In this document: positions 49,171 through 59,405 of the stretch, one piece after another | How the letters are laid out: each line of letters begins with the position of its first letter | Numbering within the stretch: the stretch's first letter is position 1 | Assembly: GCA_964019135.1 (NCBI GenBank) | Contig: OZ025257.1 | Span: forward strand, 22,614,352 to 22,678,351 | Reading direction: 5' to 3' | DNA length: 64,000 nucleotides | Source: Arenicola marina | Taxonomy: Eukaryota > Annelida > Polychaeta > Arenicolidae | The notes under the pieces: model-generated | Seen by the model: only the letters and a program-made list of their open reading frames with translations | Databases searched by the model: none | What the model was told of the DNA's origin: nothing | Made by a program: the position numbers and the translations under genes

Positions 49171-49425
49171 GACGAGAATGCGCGAGGCGAGAACGCGAGA
49201 ATGCGCGAGGCGAGAACGCGAGAATGTGCGAGGCGAGAACGCGAGAATGCGCGAGGCGAGAACGCTAGAATGCGCGAGGCGAAAATGCGCTAGGCGAGTA
49301 TGCGCGAGGCGAGAATGCGCGGGCGAGATTAATCTCGCATTCTCGTCTCGCGCATTCTCGCGTTCTCGCCTCAGGTTGTGCCAGACGAGAATGCGAGAAC
49401 GCGAGTGGCACATATATATGCCACC
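49171..49425 (-). repeat. fold-back element of GCGAGAA/TTCTCGC repeats, copy 2
   Basis: Same element as at 45,041-45,335, in reverse orientation: repeats of GCGAGAACGCGAGAATGCGC, a centre with GCGAGATTAATCTCGC, then the complement, ending in GAGTGGCACATATATATGCC. It keeps the palindromic centre better than copy 1. Confidence 0.88.
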
Positions 49426-49429
49426 ATAG

Positions 49430-50091
49430 CTGCTCGACATTGATAAGGGCGGGGTGGCTTAATTTTTTTCTCCTTACCAGTCGGCCGAAACGAAGCGTTA
49501 ACACTCGCCAATTTAATTATTAGATGTAAACTTTCGGTGCAGATCGCGATTAGATTAGGTTGGACACCCGCTTTAAATTATGACGTCATTCTAGTACCGC
49601 GTTCTGAAACAAAGCCAAGATATTTCTCTGAAAACATAAGATAAATTATATATATAGGTAAATATAAATTCACTAACTAATTCATATTTTTAGGTTATAT
49701 TTTTACTGTCTGTGTGCCTTCTTGACTTTAGAGTGGTGATAGCTGTTGATTTAATTTGTGGCCAATAGGAACCTGGTTTGAAATAGGCCGGAGAGAGGAC
49801 CTCGATCCATGGATCCGCCAGTGCGCGGGCTGGCACTAGTAAGTGCGTTGTCGCGGAGCTACCATATGAGTCCACATTTTGACCGCTCTGGCTATTCCCG
49901 ATGCTCTGATTGGTCAATATTGTTGACCTTGACCCCGCGTTCTCAAAACATGACAACATGGCGACCTGCGGGCGAACTGTGCCAGTGGTGTCTGGTTTGA
50001 CAAGAAGCTGATTTCCGCTGAATACCACTCTGATGAGTCAGATGATGATGATGATGATCGATTAAGCTACGTTAGATCCAACGTTTGTCCG
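49430..50091. other. 5' region of the TMEM64-like gene
   Basis: The TMEM64-like frame is open upstream of the chosen ATG back to a TGA near 49,950, including an acidic SDESDDDDDD stretch, but has no in-frame ATG. A well-placed but out-of-frame ATG lies at 49,958 (ACAACATGG). The coding sequence may therefore start in an unseen upstream exon. Confidence 0.5.
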
Positions 50092-50769
50092 ATGAACATT
50101 GTCGCTGATAGATTGATGGAGCGAACACGAAGATTTATCAATGACTATTTAGGTCTCCGAGTCCCCAGCAAAGATGAGGGCTCAGCCTACTCTCCACTGC
50201 AAACTCAAACGAGTATGGAAGAGAACTCGAATGAAAAGTGTTTATACGAGAAAAATCCCGATGACTGCGTTCAAGTCATCGTGGAAGACAATGGATTACC
50301 AACCCATGAAGTGCAGAGGAAAGATCCAAGTTGTCTGAGCATATCAATTTACTCAGCCGTAGTCGTGGCTCTTGTTTTTTTGTTTCTGGTCATCGGAAGA
50401 GACTACATCAAATACCTCTTAATGTCACTTGAACAGAGTAATTTCTGGATCAGTCTGTTGATATTTGCACTGCTATTTACCATCGTCTCCTTGCCAATGA
50501 CTTGGGGATATATTCTCCTGAATATTGCAGCTGGTTACTTATACGGATGGTTAATAGGTGTATTAGTTGTGATAATATGTGCCTTAACTGGAGTATTTAT
50601 TGCACATATGATTATAAGAAGATGTTTAAGGGAATTTGTCCTTTCAAGGCTTGTTAATGATAGTGTCCGTTCCATTATGAACGTTGTGGAAAGTGACTCT
50701 GGACTACGAGTTGTAATCTGGTCAAGGCTTACTCCGATCCCCTTTGGATTGCAAAATGCGCTCTTTGCG
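50092..50769 (+). CDS. TMEM64: TMEM64-like membrane protein (VTT/SNARE-associated Golgi family), first coding exon
   Basis: TMEM64 is a multi-pass ER/Golgi membrane protein of the VTT (DedA-like) family, related to TMEM41 and VMP1; vertebrate TMEM64 has been linked to Wnt and calcium signalling. The exon encodes 226 residues and ends at a perfect donor (GCG/GTAAGT) in phase 0. Residues 1-82 are hydrophilic. A first membrane segment (YSAVVVALVFLFLVIG) follows at about 86-101, then hydrophobic segments around 125-147 and 155-183 with the family signatures TWGYILLNIAAGYLYG and RLTPIPFGLQNALF. Later exons (in relatives a NYLMASSVGLLPTQ-like segment follows) are not recognisable up to 64,000, so the gene is partial in this window. 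The start M is the first in-frame ATG; see the upstream entry for doubt. Confidence 0.88.
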
Positions 50770-51299
50770 GTAAGTACTTATCAGTTACATTTAGTTTTTA
50801 AGATTTGGTTTATTTAAATATTTAAGATATTTGTTATTGTAATCATTAATATTAAATAACTTTATATTGAAGTTGCTGTAACTATTAAGGTAAAATATAA
50901 TTTATCATATCTCAGATATTATAAAAATGTGATGAAGTAATTTAGATATCATGATAAATATATATATTTTTGATGTATGATTTTTTTTTAATTATATATC
51001 ATATCTAGAACTTTTCTGAACCCTGGAAATATGCTTCAATTAATAATTCATATGAGTTTGTGCTTTGACACCTGCATCTGGAAACTTCTTCATTTAACTT
51101 TTTATTTCATACCATAAACTGAGCCCAGTTTTATACCATTGCTGTCCCTTATATTACGCACTAAATTTTAACATCCCTATGATGGCCCTCTGTATTAGAG
51201 AGTGAGCCTAAAGACCTTTGATGCTGCTGCCTCTTTACATCACAACTGTTTCTGAGTATAAAAATCACCATTTCTGCTTTATCATAGCAAGCATAGAGC

Positions 51300-53155
51300 A
51301 AATGCCCTCTGCCCTCTGCTTCATCCCCATGTGCGTCATTCGAGTGGGTTTTATCCCCATGTGCATTGTTTGAGTTGATTTTGTCTCCATGCGCGTCATT
51401 CAAGTGGGTTTCATCCACATGTGCATTGTTTGAGTGAGTTTCGTCCCCCTGTGCGCTGTTTGAGTGGGTTTCATTCCCATGTGCATTGTTTGAGTGGGTT
51501 TTATCCCCCTGTACGCTGTTTGAGTGGGTTTCGTTCCCATGTGCGTCATTCGAAAGGGTTTCGTCCCCATGTCCGGCATTCGAGTGGGTTTCGTCCCCCT
51601 GTACGTCATTCGAGTGGGTTGCGTCCCCCTGTAAATCATTCGAGTGGGTTTCGTCCCCATGTGCGACATTGGAATGGGATTCGCCCCCATGTGCTTCATT
51701 TGAGTGGGTTTCGTCCCCCTGTACGTCATTCGAGTGGGTTTCGTCCCTCTGTACGTCATTCGAGTGGGTTTCGTCCCCATGTGTGTCATTTGAGTGGGTT
51801 TCGTCCCCATGTGTGCCATTCGAATGGGTTTCGTCCCCATGTGCGTCATTCGAGTGGGTTTCGTCGCCTTGGGCACTGTTTGAGTGGGTTTCGTTCCCAT
51901 GTGCGTCATTCAAAAGGGTTTCGTCCCCACGTGCGTCACTCAAGTGGGTTTCGTCCCCATGTGCGGCATTGGAATGGGATTCACCCCCATGTGCGTCATT
52001 CGAGTGGGTTTCGTCCCCCTGTACGTCATTCGAGTGGGTTGCGTCCCCCTGTACGTCATTCGAGTGGGTTTCGTCTCCATGTGCGGCATTCAAGTGGGTT
52101 GCGTCCCCATGTGTGTCATTCGAGTGGGCTTCGTCCCCATGTGCGTCACTCGAGTGCGTTTCGTCCCCATGTGTGTCATTCGAATGGGTTTCGTCCCCAT
52201 GTGTGTCATTCGAATGGGTTTCGTCCCCATGTGCGTCATTCGAGTGGGTTTCGTCCCCCTGTACTTCCTTCGAGTGGGTTTCGTCCCCTTGTACGTCATT
52301 ACAGTGGGTTTTGTCCCCATGTGCGTCATTCGACTGGGTTTTGTCCCCATGTGCGTCATTCGACTGGGTTTCGTCGCCTTGGGCATTGTTTGAGTGGGTT
52401 TCGTCCCCATGTACGTCATTCGAGTGGGTTGCGTCCCCCTGTACGTCATTCGAGTGGGTTTCGTCTCCATGTGCGGCATTCGGGTGGGTTTCGTCCCCAT
52501 GTGCATCGTTCGGATTGGTTTCGTCCCCCTGTGCGTCACTCGAGTGGGTTTCGTCCCCATGTGTGTCATTCGAATGGGTTTCGTCCCCATGTGTGTCATT
52601 CGAATGGGTTTCGTCCCCATGTGCGTCATTCGAGTGGGTTCCGTTCCCATGTGCGTCATTCAAAAGGGTTTCGTCCCCACGTGCGTCACTCGAGTGGGTT
52701 TTGCCCCCATGAGCGTCATTCGAGTGGGTTTCGTCCCCCTGTACGTCATTTGAGTGGGTTGCGTCCCCCTGTACGTCATTCGAGTGGGTTTCGTCCCCAT
52801 GTGTGTCATTTGAGTGGGCTTCGTCCCCATGTGCGTCACTCGAGTGGGTTTCGTCCCCATGTTTGTCATTCGAATGGGTTTCGTCCCCATGTGCGTCATT
52901 CGAGTGGGTTTCGTCCCCCTGTACTTCCTTCGAGTGGGTTTCGTCCCCTTGTACGTCATTCCAGTGGGTTTCGTCCCCATGTGCGTCATTCGACTGGCTT
53001 TCGTCGCCTTGGGCATTGTTTGAGTGGGTTTCGTCCCCATGTACGTCATTCCAGTGGGTTTCGTCCCCCTGGGCGTTGTTTGAGTGGGTTTCGTCTCCCT
53101 GTACGTCATTCCAGTGGGTTTCGTCCCCCTGTACGTCATTTGAGTGGCTTAATTT
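51300..53155 (+). repeat. 30-bp minisatellite, about 62 copies
   Basis: Unit GAGTGGGTTTCGTCCCCATG plus TGCGTCATTC. Variants (CCCTGTACGTC, CGCCTTGGGCATTG, CTTCCTTC) recur in order at about 510-630-bp distances, so blocks have been duplicated. As 30 is a multiple of 3, frames of 611 aa (plus) and 675 aa (minus, HSNDAHGDET decapeptides) stay open. Presumed to lie in TMEM64 intron 1. Confidence 0.95.
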
Positions 53156-53159
53156 ATTT

Positions 53160-54960
53160 CGTATGCAACCAACAGTTTTTTTTTTCACTAAATGACGACA
53201 ATGGTTTCAATAAGTTAGGTCAAATAAGAACCATTGTATCGCACAAAAACACATGAACATAGACGTCACCAGATGTTGACCAGGAAAGATGCATATATGA
53301 CAATAACTATTGTATATTAAAAACACGAGGAAAGACGCTTGTTATCACGATGGCGGTTAAGAACAAATTATTTAGGTTATGCCGTCAGCGTCCCTCGAAA
53401 AATCTTGCTTCTTGTTTTGATCAGACAGTGTACTCCCTTCCCTTGTTGTCTTTGGACTGATATGATTCCGTGTGACGACATAGAGGAGCGCCGAACGAGC
53501 GACCAACCTCTTGCTTCAACCAACGGACATTGTGTGCTGGTGATTGTCTTGTCCTGGGTGTTGTTACACTCACTCTGTTCAAAATCGATCCAACAAGCCC
53601 GTCTCGTTCGACATCGATCACAAGTCACGTGACCCGAGAGATGTGGTTCCGCAAATAGACGTCTACGTGCGTCATTAAAGTGGGTTCTTCTCTACTCAGT
53701 TTTCATCTTTTGTTGAAACATATTTTATTTTGCAATTAAGAAACAGGCAATGCCTATACACAACCGTCTTGCTTACATGTGATGCACAAGTAACAAGCAG
53801 AACATTAATTAATCTTAAACATACACAGCCAGACGTGGCAATGTAGTCCTGCACTACTTTAAATATAGCTTGGTTTTCCTTTAGTGATAGTTTGGGGCTT
53901 CCATACAAGATGTTACCGATGGTGGGTGGTGTTAATTTCATGACAGAATGAATCAGTTTATCGCGAAGTATAGTGTACCTTGGACACTTTCATCTTTGCC
54001 CCCGCCCCCTCCCCCTTCCAAATTAAAATTTAAGGCGTAAGTCATACGTGAGCTATACTGAAACAGTGACTCGCACAATGACAACGGACGAACGACGAGG
54101 ACGTACATGTTAACAATCAATGATGTGGTTCAGTTTGATTGTGATACTTGGTGCAAATCTGACCTTTTACCTGCCATTTCGCACGTGTCATTTGCTTTTT
54201 TCGGATTAACTACATGTATTATGGTTAAAAAAATCCGTCCTGGCCGAATACCTTCATGGTAGAGCCCATATGTGGTTATTTAACTGCTGTTTTATCGAAT
54301 GTGTTCGCGCGCGTTATCAACGAATCGTTATACATAGCATACAGAGACGGTGGCAATGGACCCAGTCGTTTTACTGCTTATGAGAGAGAGGGAGGGAGAT
54401 GGTGGGGGGATAGGGGGAGGCAGAGAAGGAGGAACAGAGAACAAAAGTGTGCAGCAGGGGCGGGAAAACGTGTAGAGTCGACACAATTGCAATTGTTACC
54501 GAATGTATGCACTTGAATGCTGGAACAAGGCTGGCTGGATAAGTCCTGTGTAAATAACTCATGGGGAAGGACAATTGGCGCTGCATTAGCCATTCAGGTG
54601 GCGGGACTACCTGTCGAACAACTGGCAGTCCATGCCGTCTGGCTGTCGCCAAAAACTGTAATAATAGCCTATATGCCGCCATGGCATTGACTCTCTCATT
54701 TATCGCCCACCGTCAATTGTCTCGCATTCATTCTGTGGCATCCTTTGCAGCCATGTGACCATTAACCTCATTCAGCCTTTAGTCATTTTACCTTTGGACT
54801 TCTATCTGAAACCGATCAATTTTCTGCATTTTTTCTGGCGTAAATTCCGCACTTCTCCCTTCTTCCACACTGGAGATTCCTTCGGTTCACGAATGCACTC
54901 TAATTCAGGTTAAATAGCGGAGTGAAAGGTTGATGTTTCCTATGGGAATCTGTGCGGAAC
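53160..54960. other. no gene seen
   Basis: Contains one isolated unit of the 30-bp repeat (about 53,663-53,690) and no recognisable exon. Purine-rich GAGAGGGAGG tract at about 54,383-54,440. Confidence 0.45.
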
Positions 54961-54967
54961 TTGGGGC

Positions 54968-55800
54968 GGAAGGTGTTGTGGCCGAGCTGGTAAGACGATA
55001 GACCTCGGGATCTACTGGCCAACTCCCGGGATTGGCTCCCGGATGTCCTGGGTCGGCTGCGGGATTGGCTCCGGGATGTCCTGGGTCGGCTGCGGGATTG
55101 GCTCCGGGATGTCCTGGGTCGGTTGCGACATTGGCTCCGGGATGTCCTGGGTCGGCTGCGACATTGGCTCCGGGATGTCCTGGGTCGGCTGCGACATTGA
55201 CTCCGGGATGTCCTGGGTCGGCTGCGACATTGGCTCCGGGATGTCCTGGGTCGGCTGCGGGATTGGCTCCGGGATGTCCTGGGTCGGCTGCGACATTTAC
55301 TCCGGGATGTCCTGGGTCGGCTGCGACATTGGCTCCGGGATGTCCTGGGTCGGCTGCGGGATTGGCTCCGGGATGTCCTGGGTCGGCTGCGGGATTGGCT
55401 CTGGGATCTACAGGGTCGGGCCCAGGACTGGCTCCGGGATTTGGAGGGTCGGCTCCGGGATTGGCTCCGGGATGTCCAGGGTCGGCCCCGAGATTGCCTC
55501 CTGGATCTACAGGGTTGGGCACTGGGATTGGCTCCGGGATCTACAGGGTTGGGCCCTAGGATTGGCTCCGGGACCTACAGGCTTAACCCCGGGATTGGCT
55601 CCAGGACACACAGGCTTAACCCCGGGATTGGCTCCGGGACCTACAGGCTTAACCCCGGGATTGGCTCCGGGACCTACAGGCTCAACCCCGGGATTGGCTC
55701 CGGGACCTACAGGGTTAGCCACAGGATTAGCTCCAGGACCTAAAGGGTTAGCCCCAGGATTTGCTCCGGGATCTACATGGGTCACCCGGCACTGGCTCCG
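54968..55800 (+). repeat. 33-bp minisatellite, two subtypes, after a tRNA-like sequence
   Basis: Starts with GTGTTGTGGCCGAGCTGGTA (tRNA A-box-like), then about 13 units of GGCTCCGGGATGTCCTGGGT+CGGCTGCGGGATT (55,020-55,420), a mixed zone with CTACAGGGTCGGGC, and about 8 units of GGCTCCGGGACCTACAGGCT+TAACCCCGGGATT (55,560-55,790). Frames stay open on both strands because 33 is a multiple of 3. Confidence 0.92.
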
Positions 55801-55804
55801 GGTT

Positions 55805-56575
55805 GTCAACTAAGACGGCTAAGACCGATGATTATATAGCTGTAATCACCAAGACAATGATGGTGTTTTTATTACTTCAAAATTCTCACTCAGACGGTAG
55901 ATGGCGCTGGTCTCTGGCAGTCTCCGAAGCGCACGTGCCAGGGTCGGCCGCTGGGTTACTTCGCGGTCTCGTCACGTGGGTGCTAATTGTGTTTGTTTTC
56001 TAATGTCTTTTTGTAAATGAAGGATCTGAAGTCCATAATGTGACTGTGGAATGATGTAAGTGGCCCTCCATGCTGAACGCTGTGCCAGGAGACGTTATTT
56101 TTGAGGCGTCTGCTGCTTGGCATTTTAATTTGTGCTATGACAATATTTTGCGATCCATGCTAACTTGACTTGGCAGAGTGGCATATTTAATAATGTTATC
56201 CTTGGACCGGGATGGGGGTGAGGGACTGGTCGGTGGGGATTGGTTAGGGTATGGGTGGGGGGGGGGGGCTAGAGGTAGTGTTGATAAGGGGTCATTAGGA
56301 TATGGGTCTTGGTGATATGAGCAGCATGCAGGGTCACTCCCACGTTGTTTGAGCATGGTACGCGAGAGGTACTCCGCCGCCTCAGGCGGCGCTGCTTCAT
56401 GAGAATGAGGCAGGGAATTGGGGACCCCGAATTTGACACGGACCCTCGTGCCCCCTGGCGAGAGGGGAGAGGGGCCCCGTGCCGGTTTGTGTTTGGCAAT
56501 GCCTGCAGTGTGAGGGGCGCCGTGTATGGTCATACTCTTGTCGTCAAGCCCCATTATCATTATACTTCGTGCCCC
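55805..56575. other. no gene confirmed
   Basis: Unique sequence. A possible minus-strand exon at 56,515-56,329 has a good acceptor (CACACTGCAG) but no family match (see rejected items). Confidence 0.35.
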
Positions 56576-56579
56576 AAGG

Positions 56580-56990
56580 GACCGGTGAGAAGAGGCGGGG
56601 GGTGGGGACGTTAGGAGGTGGGGGGACGCTGGAAGGGCGGGTTGGAGGCAGGGCGGGGGCATGGGGTCGGGGACTGTGGGTGGGACGCTGGGAGGGTGCC
56701 GGGGAGACGATGGGAGTGGGGACGCTCATAGGGCGGATATAGGGGTTGGGACGACGCTTCTAGGGCGGATGTGGGGGTTGGGACGCTTGGAGGGCGGAGA
56801 GGGCACGTTGGGACGGCGGTGAGTGTGGGGTGGAGGGGGGGGGGGGGGGGAGGACGCTGGTAGGGTGGGGCGCCGACCCTTCGAGGACGCAGAGGTGACG
56901 CTGGGACGGCGGTGTGTGTAGGGTGGGAGTAGACGCTATGTCGGCTCAGGCGGGTGGGGGAGGAGGGGGGGGGGGGGCGCTGGCCCTGCT
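56580..56990 (+). repeat. G-rich degenerate repeats (GGGACGCT..AGGGCGG)
   Basis: Repeats of about 25-35 bp built from GGGACGCT and TAGGGCGGATGTGGGGG, with dense runs of 3-14 G. Many four-G-tract combinations could form G-quadruplexes. No coding sense. Confidence 0.75.
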
Positions 56991-56999
56991 GGGGTCGAG

Positions 57000-57430
57000 G
57001 GCTTGGGTCGTGCCGCCCACGTGATGTAAGGAACTGGACCCGATGGTAGTCCCAAGCATGTCACCTAATACAGGGTGTCTTACGGCGAAGAAATGATTGA
57101 CCTTCTGGATATGTGGTTCCCTTTTTTCAAACCTTCTCGCTTTTTTCTTTCTCCTCAGGGTTTTATATGATTTAGATATAACAGTGATTAACGTAAACAG
57201 TTATAAGAATTCGTATATTTGTTCTTTGGTACCCCCCCCCCCCCCCCGCCCTTCGATAATTGTACATGCCTTGTGCATACTTCGTGGTACAACAACCTGT
57301 AAGAAAATAAATTTATATTTTTTATATATTTAAGTTTTATAGTTGGTTTAGGCCACTCTGTGCACACGAGGGCTGAATTAGGCCACAGAACCTCAGGAGA
57401 CCATGAATGATATGGCTGCAATATGCCCCC
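57000..57430. other. no gene seen
   Basis: Contains a C run (57,232-57,248), AT-rich sequence, and the body of the SINE whose head lies at 57,434-57,518. Confidence 0.45.
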
Positions 57431-57433
57431 AGG

Positions 57434-57518
57434 TTAGATTGCCCAGACCGGGATTAGAACCAGGGACCTATTGATCTGCAGCCGAGTGTTCCATACCACT
57501 GGGGCAATAGAGGTTCCC
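57434..57518 (-). repeat. tRNA-Cys-like SINE head or pseudogene
   Basis: On the minus strand: CCAGTGGTATGGAACACTCG, then GCTGCAGATCAATAGGTCCC with a GCA anticodon position, then B box TGGTTCTAATCCCGG. This closely follows animal tRNA-Cys(GCA), but extra bases in the D arm and an unpaired acceptor stem argue against a working tRNA. Non-tRNA sequence continues on minus to about 57,345, as in a SINE body. Confidence 0.72.
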
Positions 57519-57904
57519 ACACCCTGTCAGCAACCTGCTGAACGTGTCATGCAAACTGGTGTGCGAACAAATCACGTATTTACGTTGTATAGCGCTCGAG
57601 ATTGGTTAGTGCGTGGTGGGTGGGCAGAGGGGGGTGGAGTGGGGGGGGGAGCATGCAGTTGAGCTTGGCGGACTGTTTCACTGCTGACAGATTGGAGAGT
57701 CTCACGCCGTGACCCGAACTAGAAGTGTCCATAGAAGGCGACGGGGAGGCCAAATCGTGGCTTATCCTCACGGAGCTGCGGGTATGGCGGGTCCTGGTAG
57801 GCCAAGGGACATGCACTTGTGCACTCATACAAAACTACTTCACCCCCCCGTCTGAGCGGCAGGTATGTGATTCGAAAATCGCATGCGCCTGTGAAGGTGC
57901 AATA

Positions 57905-58063
57905 TATGCATAATGGGAAATATAAAGATCCCATTTCTTTCATCGCAAAGAGTAGGGGGTTAGTCTCAGAGACATGGCTCCTTCTTACCTCGACCATGAC
58001 CATTTCAATTATCGCGATATCACCTACAAAGCTTGCTACTTATAAACAACTTCCAATCATACA
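57905..58063 (-). repeat. SINE-body copy (same family as 12,345)
   Basis: TCGCAAAGAGTAGGGGGTTA and AGAGACATGGCTCC match the reversed body sequences at 26,640-26,700. Diverged toward the right. Confidence 0.6.
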
Positions 58064-58480
58064 TCGAGGCCTGTAGTCGTTAGCGCACTATACCACTGAT
58101 TAATATGTCCTGGGTTCGTGGGTTTAGCTCTCGTATCTGGGGTATATTTCATCCAGCCAGCGCCCGGGAGGTTCCTTGTCCCGGTTTAGCTCTCGTATCT
58201 GGGGTATGTTTCGTCCAGCCAGCGCCCCGGGAGGTTCCTTGTCCCCGGTTTAGCCCTCGTATCTGGGGTATGTTTCATCCAGCCAGCGCCCGGGAGGTTC
58301 CTTGTCCCCGGTTTAGCTCTCGTATCTGGGGTATGTTTCATCCAGCCAGCGCCCGGGAGGTGCCTTGTCCCGGTTTAGCTCTCGTATCTGGGGTATGTTT
58401 CGTCCAGCCAGCGCCCGGAGGTTCCTTGTCCCGGTTTAGCTCTCGTATGCACACAACCGGCCTAAAAAGCTAAAAAGCAC
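58064..58480 (+). repeat. SINE head plus 60-bp tandem copies of its core
   Basis: A tRNA-like head (GAGGCCTGTAGTCGTTAGCG, B box GGGTTCGTGGG) leads into six copies of a unit of about 61 bp (GCTCTCGTATCTGGGGTATG, CATCCAGCCAGCGCCCGGGA). The core is the TATCTGGGG segment of the SINEs at 14,070 and 47,565, so part of a SINE has become a minisatellite. Confidence 0.8.
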
Positions 58481-59405
58481 TTGGCTCCTCTATAAGTTGA
58501 CCCTTCCCATTGTCGCGGTATGACCTATGGAGGTCAAAGCTTCTTGCTAATCGTATCATACTAATCATATCATCTCAACAGAGCAGGGAGGGGTGGCCTT
58601 GTTTCATCTCTTCCGTAGAGTCACGAGATTGTCTTATACAGGTATATCGCCTCTAGCCGCAACTACTTCACCCCCTGCCCCCCTCCCCCCCCCCCCCCCT
58701 CCCCCGCCGTCCCCCCGGTCCCCTCCTCAGACACGTGTCTCGTTTGCCCACGAGATCGCCCCGGGATCTAGGTAGATCTGATCGCAGGTCTGTAAGGTCA
58801 ATGAGTCCATTTCTGGTATCGGTCACGTGGCGGGTCACGTGCCAACCTCGGGTGCATACGATTTTTTTTGGCGTTAACCAGTTCTAGGTTAATTGCATTA
58901 ACGAGTTGAAGGTACAAATGCTGCCGGATTAACTGATTAACTGAAAAACTGGCCGGTATTTAAAACATTGTGAGAAACGGTCTACATCAAGTAGAATCAG
59001 AACGTGGTGTCATGACACGAAGCACGCAGTGTTGGTGTTTTAGTCGGAAGAGCAAAAGATTTTAGGCTACATGCTCTTATCGTTTAACTAATGAGGCTAT
59101 AAGGACTGGTATTGTTGGGTGTGAGTTTCCTGTACTCCAGGGCCACTCTCACCGCTTTAGTCTTATACAACTACTCCGCTACTACTGGTCCCGCTTGTAT
59201 TCCTTGTGGTGAAAACCCGCATCCCGCAAGGTGAATGCGTGATATCGGTTGTGGGTTCGAACCCCCCGCCAGTGGCACATGTGTGACCTAAATCGATGCA
59301 CTGTGTGAAACTGTGTGTAACCTCAATCGGGATACCACGCCCTTCAACAGCGGTAACTTTGTTAACATCGTCCATTGAGGACATGACAGGTTAACACCAG
59401 ACCCC
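58109..59405 (+). repeat. 1.28-kb duplicated block, copy 1
   Basis: Near-identical to 61,127-62,408, including the 61-bp repeats, a C-rich tract, ACGTGTCTCGTTTGCCC, and a second tRNA-like SINE segment (GGTTGTGGGTTCGAACCCC). Copy 1 has small indels relative to copy 2. The copies flank the 96-bp array and the N gap. Confidence 0.9.

Noticed and set aside
51161-53256. 675-aa minus-strand and 611-aa plus-strand frames
   Set aside because: A 30-bp repeat leaves several frames open simultaneously; no start context, domain or splice evidence favours one.
56135-56662. Possible minus-strand exon with a good acceptor at about 56,516
   Set aside because: No family is recognisable, the donor is unclear, and downstream sequence is low-complexity; two frames are equally open.
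57434-57518. Functional tRNA-Cys gene
   Set aside because: Extra D-arm bases, a poor acceptor stem and SINE-like flanking sequence make a pseudogene or SINE head more likely.
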